DNA of 64,000 bases, from the NCBI GenBank assembly GCA_000934385.1, contig KN880431.1, positions 372,001-436,000 on the forward strand, in the 5' to 3' direction. Below are positions 9,887 to 21,152 of this stretch, piece by piece. How positions within the stretch are numbered: position 1 is the first letter of the stretch; every line of letters starts with the position of its first letter. The DNA is from Cylindrobasidium torrendii FP15055 ss-10 (lineage: Eukaryota > Basidiomycota > Agaricomycetes > Agaricales > Physalacriaceae). The notes beneath the pieces are model-generated. The model worked only from the letters and a program-made list of their open reading frames with translations, was not told where the DNA came from and did no database searches. Position numbers and translations under genes: made by a program.

Positions 9887-11564
9887 ATGAATCCGTTCGC
9901 ACACGCTACTGAGCTCTCCTCTGCTGCCACTGGCGGTACTATCCTTTCCTACTCTGACTCGTGGTTCACCGATATAAACCACCTGCTTTATGTCGAGCCA
10001 GCCCCCTCTCTCAAGGGCCAATTTGGACCCAATGGAGCCCTTTTTTCTGGATGGGAATCTCGTCGCCATAACCCAACTTACGACTGGTGTATCATCAAGC
10101 TCGGGACCTCAGGCTCCTTGATTGGCTTCGATGTCGACACTTCCCACTTCAATGGGAATGAAGCACCTGCAGTATCCATCGACGCATTCCTCGGCCCTCC
10201 GGACATCTCCCCTACTGAGGATGATCCCCGTGTATGTGTATTCCAATTCTCCCTTGCAGTCTCCTTTCTCAAAATCTGTGTCTCAAGTGGACGCAACTCC
10301 TCGCGCGAGTGCCGTGCGGTCCCAACGCGCACCATTACTTTGAGATCGCTCCCTCGACCCCCGTCAATTATGTCAAACTGAATATGTACCCCGATGGCGG
10401 CATTGCGCGCTTCCGTGCGTATGGCTCAGTCGTCCCCGTACACCCCGTCGACCCGCTGGAGACATTCGATTTGGCACACGTCTTTGCAGGAGGAGCAGTC
10501 CTCGGGACATCTGACCAACATTTCGGTGTTGGTTCCAACCTGATCTTGCCTGGCCGTGGCAAAGATATGGGTGATGGCTGGGAGACCAAGAGAAGTCGGG
10601 AACCAGGCCATTGCGATTGGGCGCTCATACAGCTGTAGGTGTCTATTTCCGCACTCCTTTTCCACGCGGCTAACGCTCCTTCAGCGGGAAGCAGGGCTAT
10701 TTGCAGTACATCGAAATTGACACTGCCCACTTCAAAGGCAACTTTCCGGAGAGTTGCGAAGTACTCGCCGCTACGGATATCAGTGCGGACAAATGGACAG
10801 AGATACTACCCCGCACAAAGCTGGGACCCCACAGACAGCATTATTTCTTGCTCCAGAACGTTCGGGATGCGGCCTATACGCATGTCAAGATAATTATCCA
10901 TCCGGACGGAGGCATAAAGCGGATTCGGATCTTCGGGACGCTCGAGCAGTCCGACAATTTTGTCTTACCTGCAGACGTACCTAATATCGCGCCTGTCATC
11001 GATACTGCTCAAACCCCGATCGTGGGCATGCATCTTCCAATCCTCCCACTCACGCCTGAGGCATTCGCCCCCTTCGGGCAGGTTATCGCAGCGTATCGTG
11101 ACCATGGTGCCGCGCCAAAGGGGACCAAGATCACCCCAGCGAACTTTGGCTCGGCGTCCAAGTTCCACAAGCTAAGCCTCTTGGATTCGGATTACCCTGC
11201 TGAATCAGGCGCGACGACTGGTCTTTCCGTCTACCACTGCAAACCCACCGATTTGTTCCAGCTCACCCATATGGAGCGTCATGCGCACACAAACCAAGCA
11301 TTCATTCCCATGAGTGGCCAAGGTCGCGGGTACTTGGTGGTCGTTGCTCAGACTGGCTCCGATGGAAAACCGGACGTCAAGACGCTTCGTGCTTTCAAAG
11401 CGTCCCCATCTCAAGGAATTGTTTACAAGAAGGCGCTTTGGCACCAGCCTATGACTGTACTTGACGAGATGGACTTCACTTGCGTGGAGACACAGGTCGG
11501 CGACGGAAGCATTGCGGATTGCGAAATTCTTGCGTTGGAGAGTCCAGTAGAGTTGAAATTATAG
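9887..11564 (+). CDS. Bifunctional allantoicase / ureidoglycolate lyase
   Basis: Fusion enzyme for late purine breakdown: allantoicase splits allantoate to urea and ureidoglycolate, and ureidoglycolate lyase releases glyoxylate and the second urea. Three exons (9887-10231, 10288-10634, 10685-11564) give 523 residues. The first 355 or so hold the two allantoicase repeats, each with a GFDVDTSHFNGN-like motif (GSLIGFDVDTSHFNGN, then LQYIEIDTAHFKGN) and an NMYPDGGIARFR / IIHPDGGIKRIR motif. The last 170 form a complete AllA-like domain (LTPEAFAPFGQVI; METHAH-type site seen as MERHAHTNQAF; a late LWHQPM). In yeast these are two genes (DAL2, DAL3). I believe a comparable fusion has been described in Cryptococcus. 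It is divergent from the Ert1-like regulator, which may reflect shared regulation. Confidence 0.95.
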
Positions 11565-11677
11565 AATTACACATACACACCATCCACAGACTGACATATC
11601 TAGAGTACGCTATCTTGTAGACATTAGCATCATAGATGTTGTAGGAACGGCTTTGGCATACCCTTTGATTTTGTACT

Positions 11678-14149
11678 TCATCTCCTCATGCGAAGCACCT
11701 CTCGCCAGATATCGTCTTTCACAGATACGGCGTCCAAATCATCTGCTTCCACACACCTCCGCCACTGGCTCAGATCCTCACCTTCCACATTCAGCGCCCC
11801 AACAATGTTAGACAGGTATCCGAGGTCAGACGCCAGCTGTGCGGCACCTCGGGGAGTAAGGTCCTGAATAGAGGGTAGTACCTGCAGAGTGAGGTGCAGA
11901 AGGAATGTCCGGCCGAAGGAGCTCAACCATGCGCCAGATATCGCTTCGCGATCCACCGCCTGCTTGGACCCCGCAGACACAGACTGCCGCCGCGCGTGTC
12001 CCATTGGTGCTGGCGTCGACGGTTCGGTTGAAGCTGCTTGCGCATGCGGAAGGGTGTCCAAACTGAACGCCAGTGCATCGTCGTCCCCGTACCCTTCGAA
12101 TAGGCGTGGTAAGTTCAACAAGCCCTCCGCGACGCGCTTCATGTTATCGCTGGGGTCAAGTGAAAAGCTAGGGATATGAAGTTTGACTTCTTTTGGATTT
12201 GCTGATGGTTTGACCTCGTCCACAGCCGTCCATAGGGGCAAAGACGCATATCCTTCAAGTGCTTTGATGAGGGGAGAGAGTATCGTATGCTGTAGAGCGT
12301 CCTGGCAGGTGCGCGCACACTCAGATATTGCAGATCGCGCTTCGAGCAAGAGCGGTTCTGGTTGCCCTGGACGTTGAGGCTCGAGCAGAGTCTGAAGCTC
12401 CGCAGATTGCAGGACCGACTGTTCGAGGTGCCGCAGGGAGGCGGACATGGCAAAGGTCTGTGGGTCTTCCCTCGCCAACCGGAAAGAAGTCGATATGTGG
12501 GTTATGTTGACGCGTAGTTTGGACTCGAACGAAAGCAATCGCTCGTGTACACTTCTTGCGGAAGATAAAAGGTGAAGAGACAGCTGGAAGACTGCCCAGT
12601 CCGCAGAAGTATAGTCCAGTCCTGCATTCTCCTCATCCTCTGGCTCATCGGGAGATATATGTGCTGATGGCTGTAGTTGAGCATGCATCTCTCGCCGCCA
12701 CATATCCATGAAGGACTTGAAGAAAGAGTCAAGCGCCTGGACAAGACCCACGGCAGCATATCCATGAGTGAACGCCATGCAACGGTTCATACTCTCTTCT
12801 GCAGCACCGAACGCGTCCACGGCCCGTTCGCGTAGTAGGCGTGCTACATCTTGCTTTCCAGGCCGACTCGTGTCAAGCGTGACAGTGGCCATCAGGGTGT
12901 TGTCCAGAAAGCGCCGTTCGAGCGAGGCGTAGTCGACTTGGAATTCAAGGAAAGGTTGGAAAAGCTCCTGCTCCCATTCCGACAGAGAGGCTAGCTTCGA
13001 CGATATGGTGTGAGTGCTAGAGGATGCACGTACCGGTGCCGAGCGCCATGACATAGACATACGGATGGATTTGCGTCGACGGGGTGCGGGCGGCGAGACA
13101 GCAGTATCTTCGGACGAAGACGAAAGCTTCATTTTTTCCATTATGTTCTGCACAGACCGCGCGAAATCTTCAGTTGTCTTGAAGAGAGTAATGAGTTCTT
13201 GAAGGACTGCATCTCCATAATGATTGGATACTGTGGATAGGCGGTGCGAAATGGAAGGCTGGAGGCCTGATAGCGCGGACAGAAGGAATGCCGAAAATGA
13301 CACAAGGGGGTCGGGGAAAATCTCGGGCATGACATTGCGTTCATGGTGAAGCACAGTGAGGCACTGTTCGTAGAATTTGGGCAAGAAATCGGCAAACAAT
13401 ATGACACCCTCATCCTCGTCGCAATCTTTCAGGCGCGTAGATTGCCATAGTGTAGCCAGCGGCGCTTTCCTGGAACCGTTATAGTAGTTGCGGAATTCCG
13501 ACTCGCGCTGAATGTCGGAGAAGATGGCGAAGTAGTCCTTGCATGCTGGAAGATCCTGGATGTTGATGGCAGATACCAGTGCAGAGCTAAGGGATGCTTC
13601 CAACTGGTTTTGTAGACTGGTCATCAGGGACCGGCGGGGGTCATACTCGGGGGTGTTTTGGAAAACGACCATGCTACGGCTGGCCTCAGATAGACGGGCG
13701 GCAGCTTTTGCGTACTGTTGATCCCCGAGCAGCCCTGTGACCTCCATTTCCAACGTGCTCCAGCTTTCTGCCTCCCTCAGCACGTCGCGCGCGGCTTCCA
13801 TATTCGTCTTGATCTTGTCCAGCGTGCGAAGGTGGTCAAGTGTCTCCTTCATTGGGTCTGGGACGACGGCCACGGCGCGATTACAGACATGGCGGAGCGC
13901 GCTTTGCAATGTTGAAGCACCGTCGTTCATGAAATGTAGGTCGTAGGTGAGTCGGGGCACGCTGCGGGCAACATCATCAATGGTGCGCTCGAGTTGGCTT
14001 GACGTGTCCTCGGCGGCGATGTCAAGAGAGGCGAGGAGTTGCACGATGCTTTGGTCGAGTTCGGACACATCGGAGTCGATAGGAAGAGTGTCGTTGACCC
14101 AGGCGACGATATCATCATATTCGCCCAGCGATTCGAGAGACGAAGCCAT
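11678..14149 (-). CDS. COG7: Conserved oligomeric Golgi complex subunit 7
   Basis: Subunit of the COG tether, which captures vesicles for retrograde traffic within the Golgi and keeps glycosylation enzymes in place. A single uninterrupted exon of 823 residues, the usual length. The N terminus (SLGEYDDIVAWVNDTL, then helical leader ELDQSIVQLLASLD) matches the Cog7 start, and the rest is mostly alpha-helical with repeated Leu/Ser-rich heptads. A Ser/Arg-rich insert near 13020-13110 (RRRKSIRMSMSW) is probably a disordered loop. I chose the ATG at 14149; an in-frame open stretch upstream lacks family features. Its lack of introns is unusual in this intron-rich window. It is divergent from CDC25. 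Confidence 0.88.
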   Translation of the reverse strand: MASSLESLGEYDDIVAWVNDTLPIDSDVSELDQSIVQLLASLDIAAEDTSSQLERTIDDVARSVPRLTYDLHFMNDGASTLQSALRHVCNRAVAVVPDPMKETLDHLRTLDKIKTNMEAARDVLREAESWSTLEMEVTGLLGDQQYAKAAARLSEASRSMVVFQNTPEYDPRRSLMTSLQNQLEASLSSALVSAINIQDLPACKDYFAIFSDIQRESEFRNYYNGSRKAPLATLWQSTRLKDCDEDEGVILFADFLPKFYEQCLTVLHHERNVMPEIFPDPLVSFSAFLLSALSGLQPSISHRLSTVSNHYGDAVLQELITLFKTTEDFARSVQNIMEKMKLSSSSEDTAVSPPAPRRRKSIRMSMSWRSAPVRASSSTHTISSKLASLSEWEQELFQPFLEFQVDYASLERRFLDNTLMATVTLDTSRPGKQDVARLLRERAVDAFGAAEESMNRCMAFTHGYAAVGLVQALDSFFKSFMDMWRREMHAQLQPSAHISPDEPEDEENAGLDYTSADWAVFQLSLHLLSSARSVHERLLSFESKLRVNITHISTSFRLAREDPQTFAMSASLRHLEQSVLQSAELQTLLEPQRPGQPEPLLLEARSAISECARTCQDALQHTILSPLIKALEGYASLPLWTAVDEVKPSANPKEVKLHIPSFSLDPSDNMKRVAEGLLNLPRLFEGYGDDDALAFSLDTLPHAQAASTEPSTPAPMGHARRQSVSAGSKQAVDREAISGAWLSSFGRTFLLHLTLQVLPSIQDLTPRGAAQLASDLGYLSNIVGALNVEGEDLSQWRRCVEADDLDAVSVKDDIWREVLRMRR

Positions 14150-14683
14150 GAATTGATCGGAATGATGACAGCCACGGTCACGTTGGCTGCAAGTCAAGTT
14201 GAACCGAAATCAAATTTGGGGAAATCCGATTCCATAGCATTCAAGCTGTCCTCAGCGGTCTACAGGCGTTTGTTATGGACTTAGGGAACACTAACAACGC
14301 GCGTTTTCTCAAAAGCTCAAGCTGAGTTTGAGATGAACTACACGTGCCGAACATTGATTACCGTAAGCCATCAATTAAAGGCAACTTGCCTTCGTCCATC
14401 AAGCAGAAGGGCCGACACGTTCTTTTCCTGTATTTTTGTGAGTAGAGTTTTTGTTCGCCTGTATGACGGACGACTGTCCACTGGGTCCGTGAGCATCAAT
14501 GATTCGCACAAGTGAACACGCGCTCGGAACCAACCTCTCGCGATCATCACGTCCAGGTCACTTATATCTTTGTTTTCCGGTCAGGCCTGCGTATTGCAAC
14601 CAACAAAGAGCTCTTGGACAGGAGGAGCGTGCTATATAACGTGTGTACTTATCTCTGGGGCTGATAACCGACAATTGCTCACC
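14150..14683. other. Divergent intergenic region, COG7 / CDC25
   Basis: 534 bases separating two outward-facing starts, so it must hold both promoters. The CDC25 frame stays open upstream to about 14570, but that stretch lacks conserved features and I treat it as leader. I see no other gene. Confidence 0.5.
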
Positions 14684-16859
14684 ATGCTGCTCGTAGTAAC
14701 TACTCCGCCGAGGAACGCGAAGAAGAGAAAATTACAGTTCGTTGACCCCGACACCCCGACGCCGACCATGTCCAAACTACTCAGTCTCCCTTCTCTTCGA
14801 ATGCGGCGGTCGTCAAAATCGGTTACCCCAGATGATAGCGAACTTGAACAATCGTTCGCGTCGACGTCGCTCAATTCCCCACCGCTGACTGCCCGCGAAA
14901 TTGCGTTCAGCCCCGACCGAGGCGAACCAATGGACATCTCGCCTGCCCCCTTACCAAGCCGGTCTTTATTTGGTAAAACGCTAGGACGACCCCGCGCGTC
15001 CACCACGAGCACAGGCCGCCTTTTCCATGACGTCAGCAACCAATCCACCAAACCTGCATACGAGCACGGGACCGCGAACTCGACATCGAACAAACGCATC
15101 CAGCGCCAGGCCATTCCGTTGGAATGGATGGCCTCAGCCCCAGAGCCTGCGAACGAAGAGGTGCCACACAGTCCAATTACATTTCAGCTGACAGGATTCT
15201 CACATCATCTACAGTCCACGACCGACATTCTCCAGAGCGACGATGCAATGGACGTTGACACTTCCTCCTTTCTCGATTGTGCGCCTTCGCCTATGAGCGC
15301 CAGATCTCCGTACCCTGTCATGCCCCGCACCGCTGCGCCCACAGTGACCACCTTCTCCAATCTATTCTACGAGACGTCGTCGCCAAATGCCAGCTTTCAA
15401 AGCCCACCTCCCAGGATGCCCAGGAAACGGCGCTCACTTTCGCCGGAACGGAGTCCAGGGTTCAGCGAGATGTCTTCTCCCGGGGATTTACCCATATCCC
15501 CATCCGACCTTGCTTTACAGCGCGCGCAAAACAAGCCGTCTCTCCTTGGGTTGGGGCGTCCCTCAGACGCGTCAAAACGCCCGCGCAGGCCTGTTCTATC
15601 TGCTCTCATACAGCCCACCGGCCCCAGCCATCCAATCCATTCTGCATACCCAACAACAGAGCGCCCGGCTGACGAGCCTCTTCAACCAGCCAAACGCTTA
15701 CCGGCCAGACGCGCCTTCTCCGCCATGATCCCAGCCAACAACCTTCTCTCAGATGATTCTTCGTTCGAGGGCCAGGACTCTTCGCCAGCCGCAGCCTACA
15801 TGAACCGCAATCAGGCCAGGACACTTCGACGCTGCGATGGCACCGACAACTTCAAGACCAATGCACCTTCGCCTTTGCGGAATGAGAGTCCTATCACCAG
15901 TCCAAGGCGACCATTGCCTGGCTTCGCAGACCAGGAAGAGGCAGGAAAGATCCTTCCTTGCCACCGTGTCTCTCAAGATGGTCTTATGCGGATATCTGCC
16001 CAGACAGTGCGTTCACGTCTAGCGCCATGTTGATTGCCTTGCTAATATCCCGATAGCTCAATGACGTTTTGGACGGTGTCTACGATAGCAAGATGGTCTC
16101 TTTCCAGATCGTCGACTGTCGTTTCCAGTACGAGTATGCAGGAGGACATATCGCTGGTGCTCTGAACGTCAATACGCAAGCCGAGTTGGAGCCACTGTTG
16201 TTCGGCGCAGTCAAGCCAAAACCCTCAGTTAGCGGGGACTCGTGCGGCAAGACTGTGCTGATCTTCCATTGCGAGTTCAGCGCCGTCCGTGCACCCACTT
16301 TGTGCGTCTTAGTCCATTCCGTCGTTTGTTTGCCTTCTAACTGTCTTGTAGCGCAAAGCATCTCCGTGCAAAGGACCGCTCGGTCAACACTCACCTTTAC
16401 CCGAAGATCCACTATCCTGAGGTCTACATTCTCGAGGGCGGTTACTGCAACTACTTCAAGACATCGAGCCATCGCTGTGAACCGCGGGCGTACGTTACGA
16501 TGGACGATCCCGAACACGCTGTAGCAAGACGGGAAGACATTGACCAGTTCAGGAAGAACAAGTTTGGCCGTCATCGTTCGTATACCTATGGCGACCTTAT
16601 GCAGAACAAGATGTCTTCCTCGAGTAATAACTCATTCCAAGCGAAGGGTGGGTCGAAACGAACGTCGGCGCCGACGAATTTGTTTGCAGCGGCGACCAAT
16701 GCACGTCGTGCGAGTGGCTTGGTAACACTGGCAGAGTCGAGTCCATCCCGCGATACGGACGATGGTGATACAGACGTGGATATTGGAGACAGCCCGTGTC
16801 CGCCCCCGCCTCCGAGGAAGCGCATGTCGCTTGCGCGTGCGGAAACGTATGTGTTCTAG
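14684..16859 (+). CDS. CDC25: M-phase inducer phosphatase Cdc25
   Basis: Dual-specificity phosphatase that activates the Cdk1-cyclin B kinase at mitotic entry by removing the inhibitory phosphates. Three exons (14684-16006, 16057-16301, 16352-16859) give 691 residues. The first two thirds are Ser/Pro-rich and disordered, with many SP and TP sites expected for Cdk and checkpoint phosphorylation. The C-terminal rhodanese-like catalytic domain has FQIVDCRFQYEYAGGHI, the P-loop HCEFSAVRAP with the nucleophilic Cys and Arg, and YPEVYILEGGYCNYF. The block CEPRAYVTMDDPEH follows. The tail is again disordered and ends ETYVF. One intron falls just after the P-loop. Assignment is secure from the active site. 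Confidence 0.95.
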
Positions 16860-17426
16860 GCGAAGCAGTCCTGAAAGAGAGGTGGGCAAGCGCTGTACAC
16901 ACGCCATTGACGACTATGCCGCCCCATGGCCACGAAACAACTATGATTCGTATTGTTTTTTTGCTTTCGTCCATCTGAACCCATTTAATACTGTATTTAT
17001 GCTTGCGCCTCTGTCGGCGATGCTTTCCGTCGATATCTCTCTCATCTTACCGTGGTGTTTCTATACCATATTCCAGGCTCACCTGTGTAACGATTCGCCG
17101 TCTCGCACCTCTGTCGAATGTCGAATCGCAAGCACCTCCATCGCTCTCGCACTGCTTCATCTGTACATATACATATTCAAGATCGATAGATACCGTTACG
17201 TCGAATAATGCCTGATGTAGGCTCACTCACGAACAGCGAAGATCACTGTGACCAGTGTATTTATGACCTTTGAATACCATTTCTTGCAACTCCCACGGCG
17301 TGATTGAGTAACCCTACTTGTTTTGGACTCTACCACTCGTATTTCCTTTCATGCCCGACCACAACTCAGACGGCCGCTGCGTCTCAGTATCAACCCTCAG
17401 TCTAGTTCTGCGAGTAGTGTCTCCTT
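16860..17426. other. Convergent intergenic region after CDC25
   Basis: About 570 bases between the CDC25 stop and the stop of the truncated HAMP gene. This is where the missing kinase part of that gene would have to be. I looked for histidine-kinase motifs (H-box, N-box, response-regulator DD/D/K) and saw none. Open frames here look like noise. Confidence 0.55.
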
Positions 17427-18668
17427 CTAGGACGGCGGTGGTGACAGAGCCAATGGAACTTGGTCAGTCAAAGATTTAAATGAACATATTTGATTAACCT
17501 AGCCAAAGGAATTGGGAGGCCACAGAAAGCTGGAAGGAGGGCACGTACATTGATCAACAACTCAAGCCACACACCCTCAATGTCGGGCACATTTTCCAGT
17601 CCAACTGGCTCTCCCTGAATACCAACCTCCCGTGTCACACGAAGGACCTCCGAAGTCAGTGCGCGCAGTCGAAGCACCATACCATTGACGGTATTCTTCA
17701 TATCAAGAAGTTCACCACGGGCGTCTATTTCAATCAATCGCGATAGGTCTCCTCGTGCTACAGCCTTGGTGACCTCTGCGACGCAGCGAACTTGTAGGGT
17801 CAGATCAGCGGCCAATTTGTTAACAACATTGGTCAGTTCGAGCCAAGTGCCTTCCACCCTAGGGAGATGGGCCTGGCCACCAAGTATGCCTTGAGTACCA
17901 ACTTCGAGAGAGACGCTGGTAACCTCCTGCGCAAACTGTCCTAGTCTGTCAACCTGAATGGATACTTCAGCTGACCTTCCAGACAATGGGATTCCGACTG
18001 ACCATACTGTTGACAGCAGCTTTGAGGTTGCTCATGGCGTCGGAATGGACCTCTATGGTAATCTTCTTGCTCAAGTCTCCAATAGCGACAGAGTTGCAAA
18101 CGCGGGCTACGTCCTGGACTTGCGTTTTGAGGAGCTCAAGTTCGTCTGTCGCAGTTAGACCACGCTCCGCGGCTATAATAGCAGACGATTAGAGAACAAG
18201 AACTTGATGTGAAGCAGGGAACAGACTCTTGCTATCCCTCGTGGCCGGTGCGCCGCAGTGGGAGCAGACTTCATGGTCGATGCGCGGACTGGCGGGGGCA
18301 GATATTGTGCTGGCCTGAGAGAGAGGGTTGGAGGGTGCAAGGCGAGTGTCGCGCACTGCCAGGTCTGGGGATTCGGATTTGGGGGCTGGTGCCCCTTCGC
18401 TCAACATCGTCGCGGCGTTGGCGTCCGTGGCCTGCTCAGTTTGACTGATCAATGGTGTTTCTATGCCTTTCGAGCGGAACGCATCTTCAGCCGCCTTTAA
18501 ACGCGCGAACAACGTTGAGAGATTGCGCTGGATTGTCTCTGTCTTCGACGATGTCGGTCCATTGTAAAGCGCCAGAGGTGAGCTCAAAGGAGCTGATAGC
18601 GCCGTGCAAAGGTAGGCAAAAAATGGATGCTCCTCAGTGCTCATGTCCATCGTGGAGGCTTGCAGCAT
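17427..18668 (-). CDS. HAMP-repeat protein, N-terminal portion of a group III hybrid histidine kinase (kinase part missing)
   Basis: Resembles only the N-terminal third of the Nik1/Os-1 type osmosensing hybrid histidine kinase. Four exons (18227-18668, 18003-18172, 17549-17953, 17427-17498) give 362 residues. After a family-like leader (EEHPFFAYLCTALSAPLSSP) come two full poly-HAMP repeats (VCNSVAIGDLSKKITIEV; VTKAVARGDLSRLIEID) with the linkers SLEVGTQGILGGQA and TREVGIQGEPVGLENV. The third repeat begins (WLELLINVNQIC) and then drifts into a short unrelated tail ending SPPPS. No HisKA, ATPase or receiver domain follows. Introns are intact and the frame is open, so it could be expressed as a HAMP-only protein. 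It may equally be a decayed partial duplicate. A full-length paralogue elsewhere is expected but not visible here. Confidence 0.82.
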
Positions 18669-19037
18669 CTTCGTTGTCGCCTATCATCATGCATCAAGGA
18701 GGCCTGGCGGCCTTTGCCGTGAGAAGCCACTCCCCATTGGAGAGCTGGTACGGTAGTGTTGAATGCGTTTGTACAATGCGTTTCAATCACTGCTACCACT
18801 GCTACCATCGGTGGAATGCAATCACTTTGAACCTTGCAATGTGCATATCGTGCCGGGATTCCATGGATTATTCGTATTTGTTGCTTGTCGCCTGTACATT
18901 CGTAGAAATTAGAGCTAAGTTCATGTCATTGCCAGGTTCAAGCCATGATTGTCATTTTGGACGCGGTCCGATACCCGGCACCGTGGCGCAATGGCTCTCG
19001 GGCCAAGCATCCGTAAACACGACTTCTCCATTCCACC
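18669..19037. other. Divergent intergenic region, HAMP gene / DUF3844 gene
   Basis: 369 bases between two outward starts. A short ACTGCTACC-type direct repeat lies near 18790-18805. I see no gene and no clear TATA box. Confidence 0.45.
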
Positions 19038-20176
19038 ATGTTGGCTCTCCTGTCGCTCGGCCTCCTGGCCTTGCAGCCTGTCCTTGGAATCAACATCTAT
19101 CTGAATCCAGCGCCCATTGTCCCACGCTCCTCATTGTCGCCAGCCGACGCAAGTGCTGTACTTTCCCGCCACCTTGGACTCGAATCGTTTGAGCCCTTTC
19201 GCGATGGTTCGGCCGCCATTCACGACGGAGCGGACTTTGTCGGGCTAGGGTCCCAGAAATCTTATCTTTTAACATTGGAAGAGAGTGATGCAGAAGGTGT
19301 GTAGTCCAAACGGAACACGAACCCCTCACTAAAGATGACTACTGTACAGTTATTGTGCCCCACTACCTCCAGCCGTCATTCACTCTCCCGTCGCCCCCAG
19401 TCGACTCGCTTTACTCGGTGGTTTCTACATATCTTAACCGTGCCAAGCACGCATATACGTCCATATTTGAAGGAGTTCCTTCGCACGGCCATTACTCAAG
19501 CTCTAGTCGGCTGAGCGCCTTCCTCGACGAGTCTCACGAATCGGAATTCTCCGCAATCGACCTGTCCGGACTTGCCACTCTCAGGCAGAAGTACGGCGCA
19601 AACAGCAAACAATTCCAGGATGCTGTGGCTACCATTCGCGAATTCGTCCACAACATCGCCGAGAAGGATTGTAGCTTAGCAATTCTGAGCTATGCACCAC
19701 CAGCGACCCTCTCACACTCCAAGCGCCAGGCCGCCAGCCAGCAACCGCTACCCCCGGACCATGCTCCACCCCAGCAACCCATTGGTTCTGTGTCGACCTG
19801 TTTCGACAGCGAGGATGCCTGCAGCGACGCGACAGATTCATGCTCAGGTCGCGGACAGTGTCTTCAGGCATCGAAGGCGGGAAAGACGTGCTTCGTCTGC
19901 GCTTGCGCGGCATCCAAGAGTGGGAGTGGTGACAAGACCAAAACCGAGTACTGGGTTGGTGATGCTTGTGAACGCAAGGATGTTAGCAGGTGGGCTCTTG
20001 TTTGACGCGGACAGGATACTAGACTAACGTCCTCTAGCTCTTTTGTCCTGATCGTTGGAACAGTGCTCGTCCTTCTGTTGGTTGTAGTCGGGTCCATTTC
20101 TCTCCTTACCTCGGCAGGCTCGCAGGAGCTTCCATCCACCTTGCTGGGGAGTGCTGTTCACGCCAAGAAGGATTGA
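19038..20176 (+). CDS. Fungal ER membrane protein with DUF3844 (Vps3844-type) C-terminal domain
   Basis: Predicted secretory-pathway type I membrane protein. Three exons (19038-19296, 19350-19989, 20038-20176) give 345 residues. A signal peptide is clear (MLALLSLGLLALQPVLG). The lumenal region ends in an EGF-like Cys-rich domain (CSDATDSCSGRGQC, CFVCAC, WVGDACERKDVS) that is the DUF3844 signature. Next comes a transmembrane helix (FVLIVGTVLVLLLVVVGSI) and a short tail ending HAKKD. The tail is a weak di-lysine ER-retrieval candidate. The family is conserved across fungi with little known function; the name comes from a domain linked to vacuolar sorting. I infer an ER or early secretory role only. 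Confidence 0.85.
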
Positions 20177-21152
20177 TAAATGGACAGAATGGGTGTTGTA
20201 ATCGTAGCCCTTGTGTTGCATAAGTTTGATACCAAACCGGGCTAGGAATGATCGAGTTGGTGTTCTTCCCTCACAGCCATCTCCGCACGTCGATGGCACA
20301 CTACCACTTGGGAAGCTGGAATTTGCCTGTATCTTTGAATGGGTTAAAAGCTGGTTCAGAGATGATTTCACATGTTTGGCCTTCTGTCCGTTCATGAATG
20401 TTGGGTGCAGTCCTTAGGAATTCGATTCAGCAATGACGAATGAATATATGCCTACCAATAGCTGAATGTGACGCAGGCATCAAGATAGCGCCCAATGTTG
20501 AAAAGGATGACCGGGAGAATTCATTCGGCAAGGCGAAATGTGCTACAAACTACAAGCAACCAGAGTATTTTGTAAGTCATGCATAAAAGGATTGAATTTT
20601 TCCTGACCATGGTTGTTTTCACGGGGTGTTTTACTTGTGCATTGTAAGCAAGATGGTGCTCAAGCCTCACATCCTAGGTCCAGCTGTACAGAACTCCTAT
20701 TGCAATCTCGTTTACCTCGCGCCTATGAGAGGTGCTGTCAACGTATGTAGACCAAAGGGTCCCAACACAATGCCCGACGATATTCCATAGCCCATCCCTC
20801 AGAGGTTTAATTCTGCGCGTCCCTCGTCGAGCTGTTGCTTTGCTCACCGTAAGCATCCTGGGCTAGCTTCTCTAAGGACGACGTCTATGCCAACAGTGAT
20901 AGTGTGCTAGGTTGTTCGTGTTGCATAAAGAGATGTGTCGGGGACACTGGTTGTATGTAGTATACAAGAACAGTGACTCGTGCCCGACCCATTGGGGCAG
21001 TCAATAATCCCAAAGGATGAGTACTGAATAATATACTAAAGTGGAGATGTCATGGAGAAGTCGGGAAATACTATTGAAAGGGACAGAATGATACCAAAGT
21101 CCATGGATATACGGTCAACACCCCCTTACGCAAAATGTTCGAATGTACACAC
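20177..21152. other. Long convergent intergenic region (DUF3844 gene / CHS7)
   Basis: 976 bases between two facing stop codons, long for this window. The only ATG-started frame of note is a 60-codon minus-strand frame at 20674-20856, Arg/Lys-rich at its start, with no recognisable domain. I see no tRNA, repeat or transposon remnant. It may hold an unannotated non-coding transcript. Confidence 0.4.

Noticed and set aside
14570..14683. Upstream extension of the CDC25 frame
   Set aside because: It begins at a non-ATG codon and the sequence is unconserved in character; the ATG at 14684 starts a typical basic leader.
20674..20856. 60-codon minus-strand frame in the long gap after the DUF3844 gene
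   Set aside because: It has an ATG, but its length is within chance expectation for this base composition and no domain is visible.
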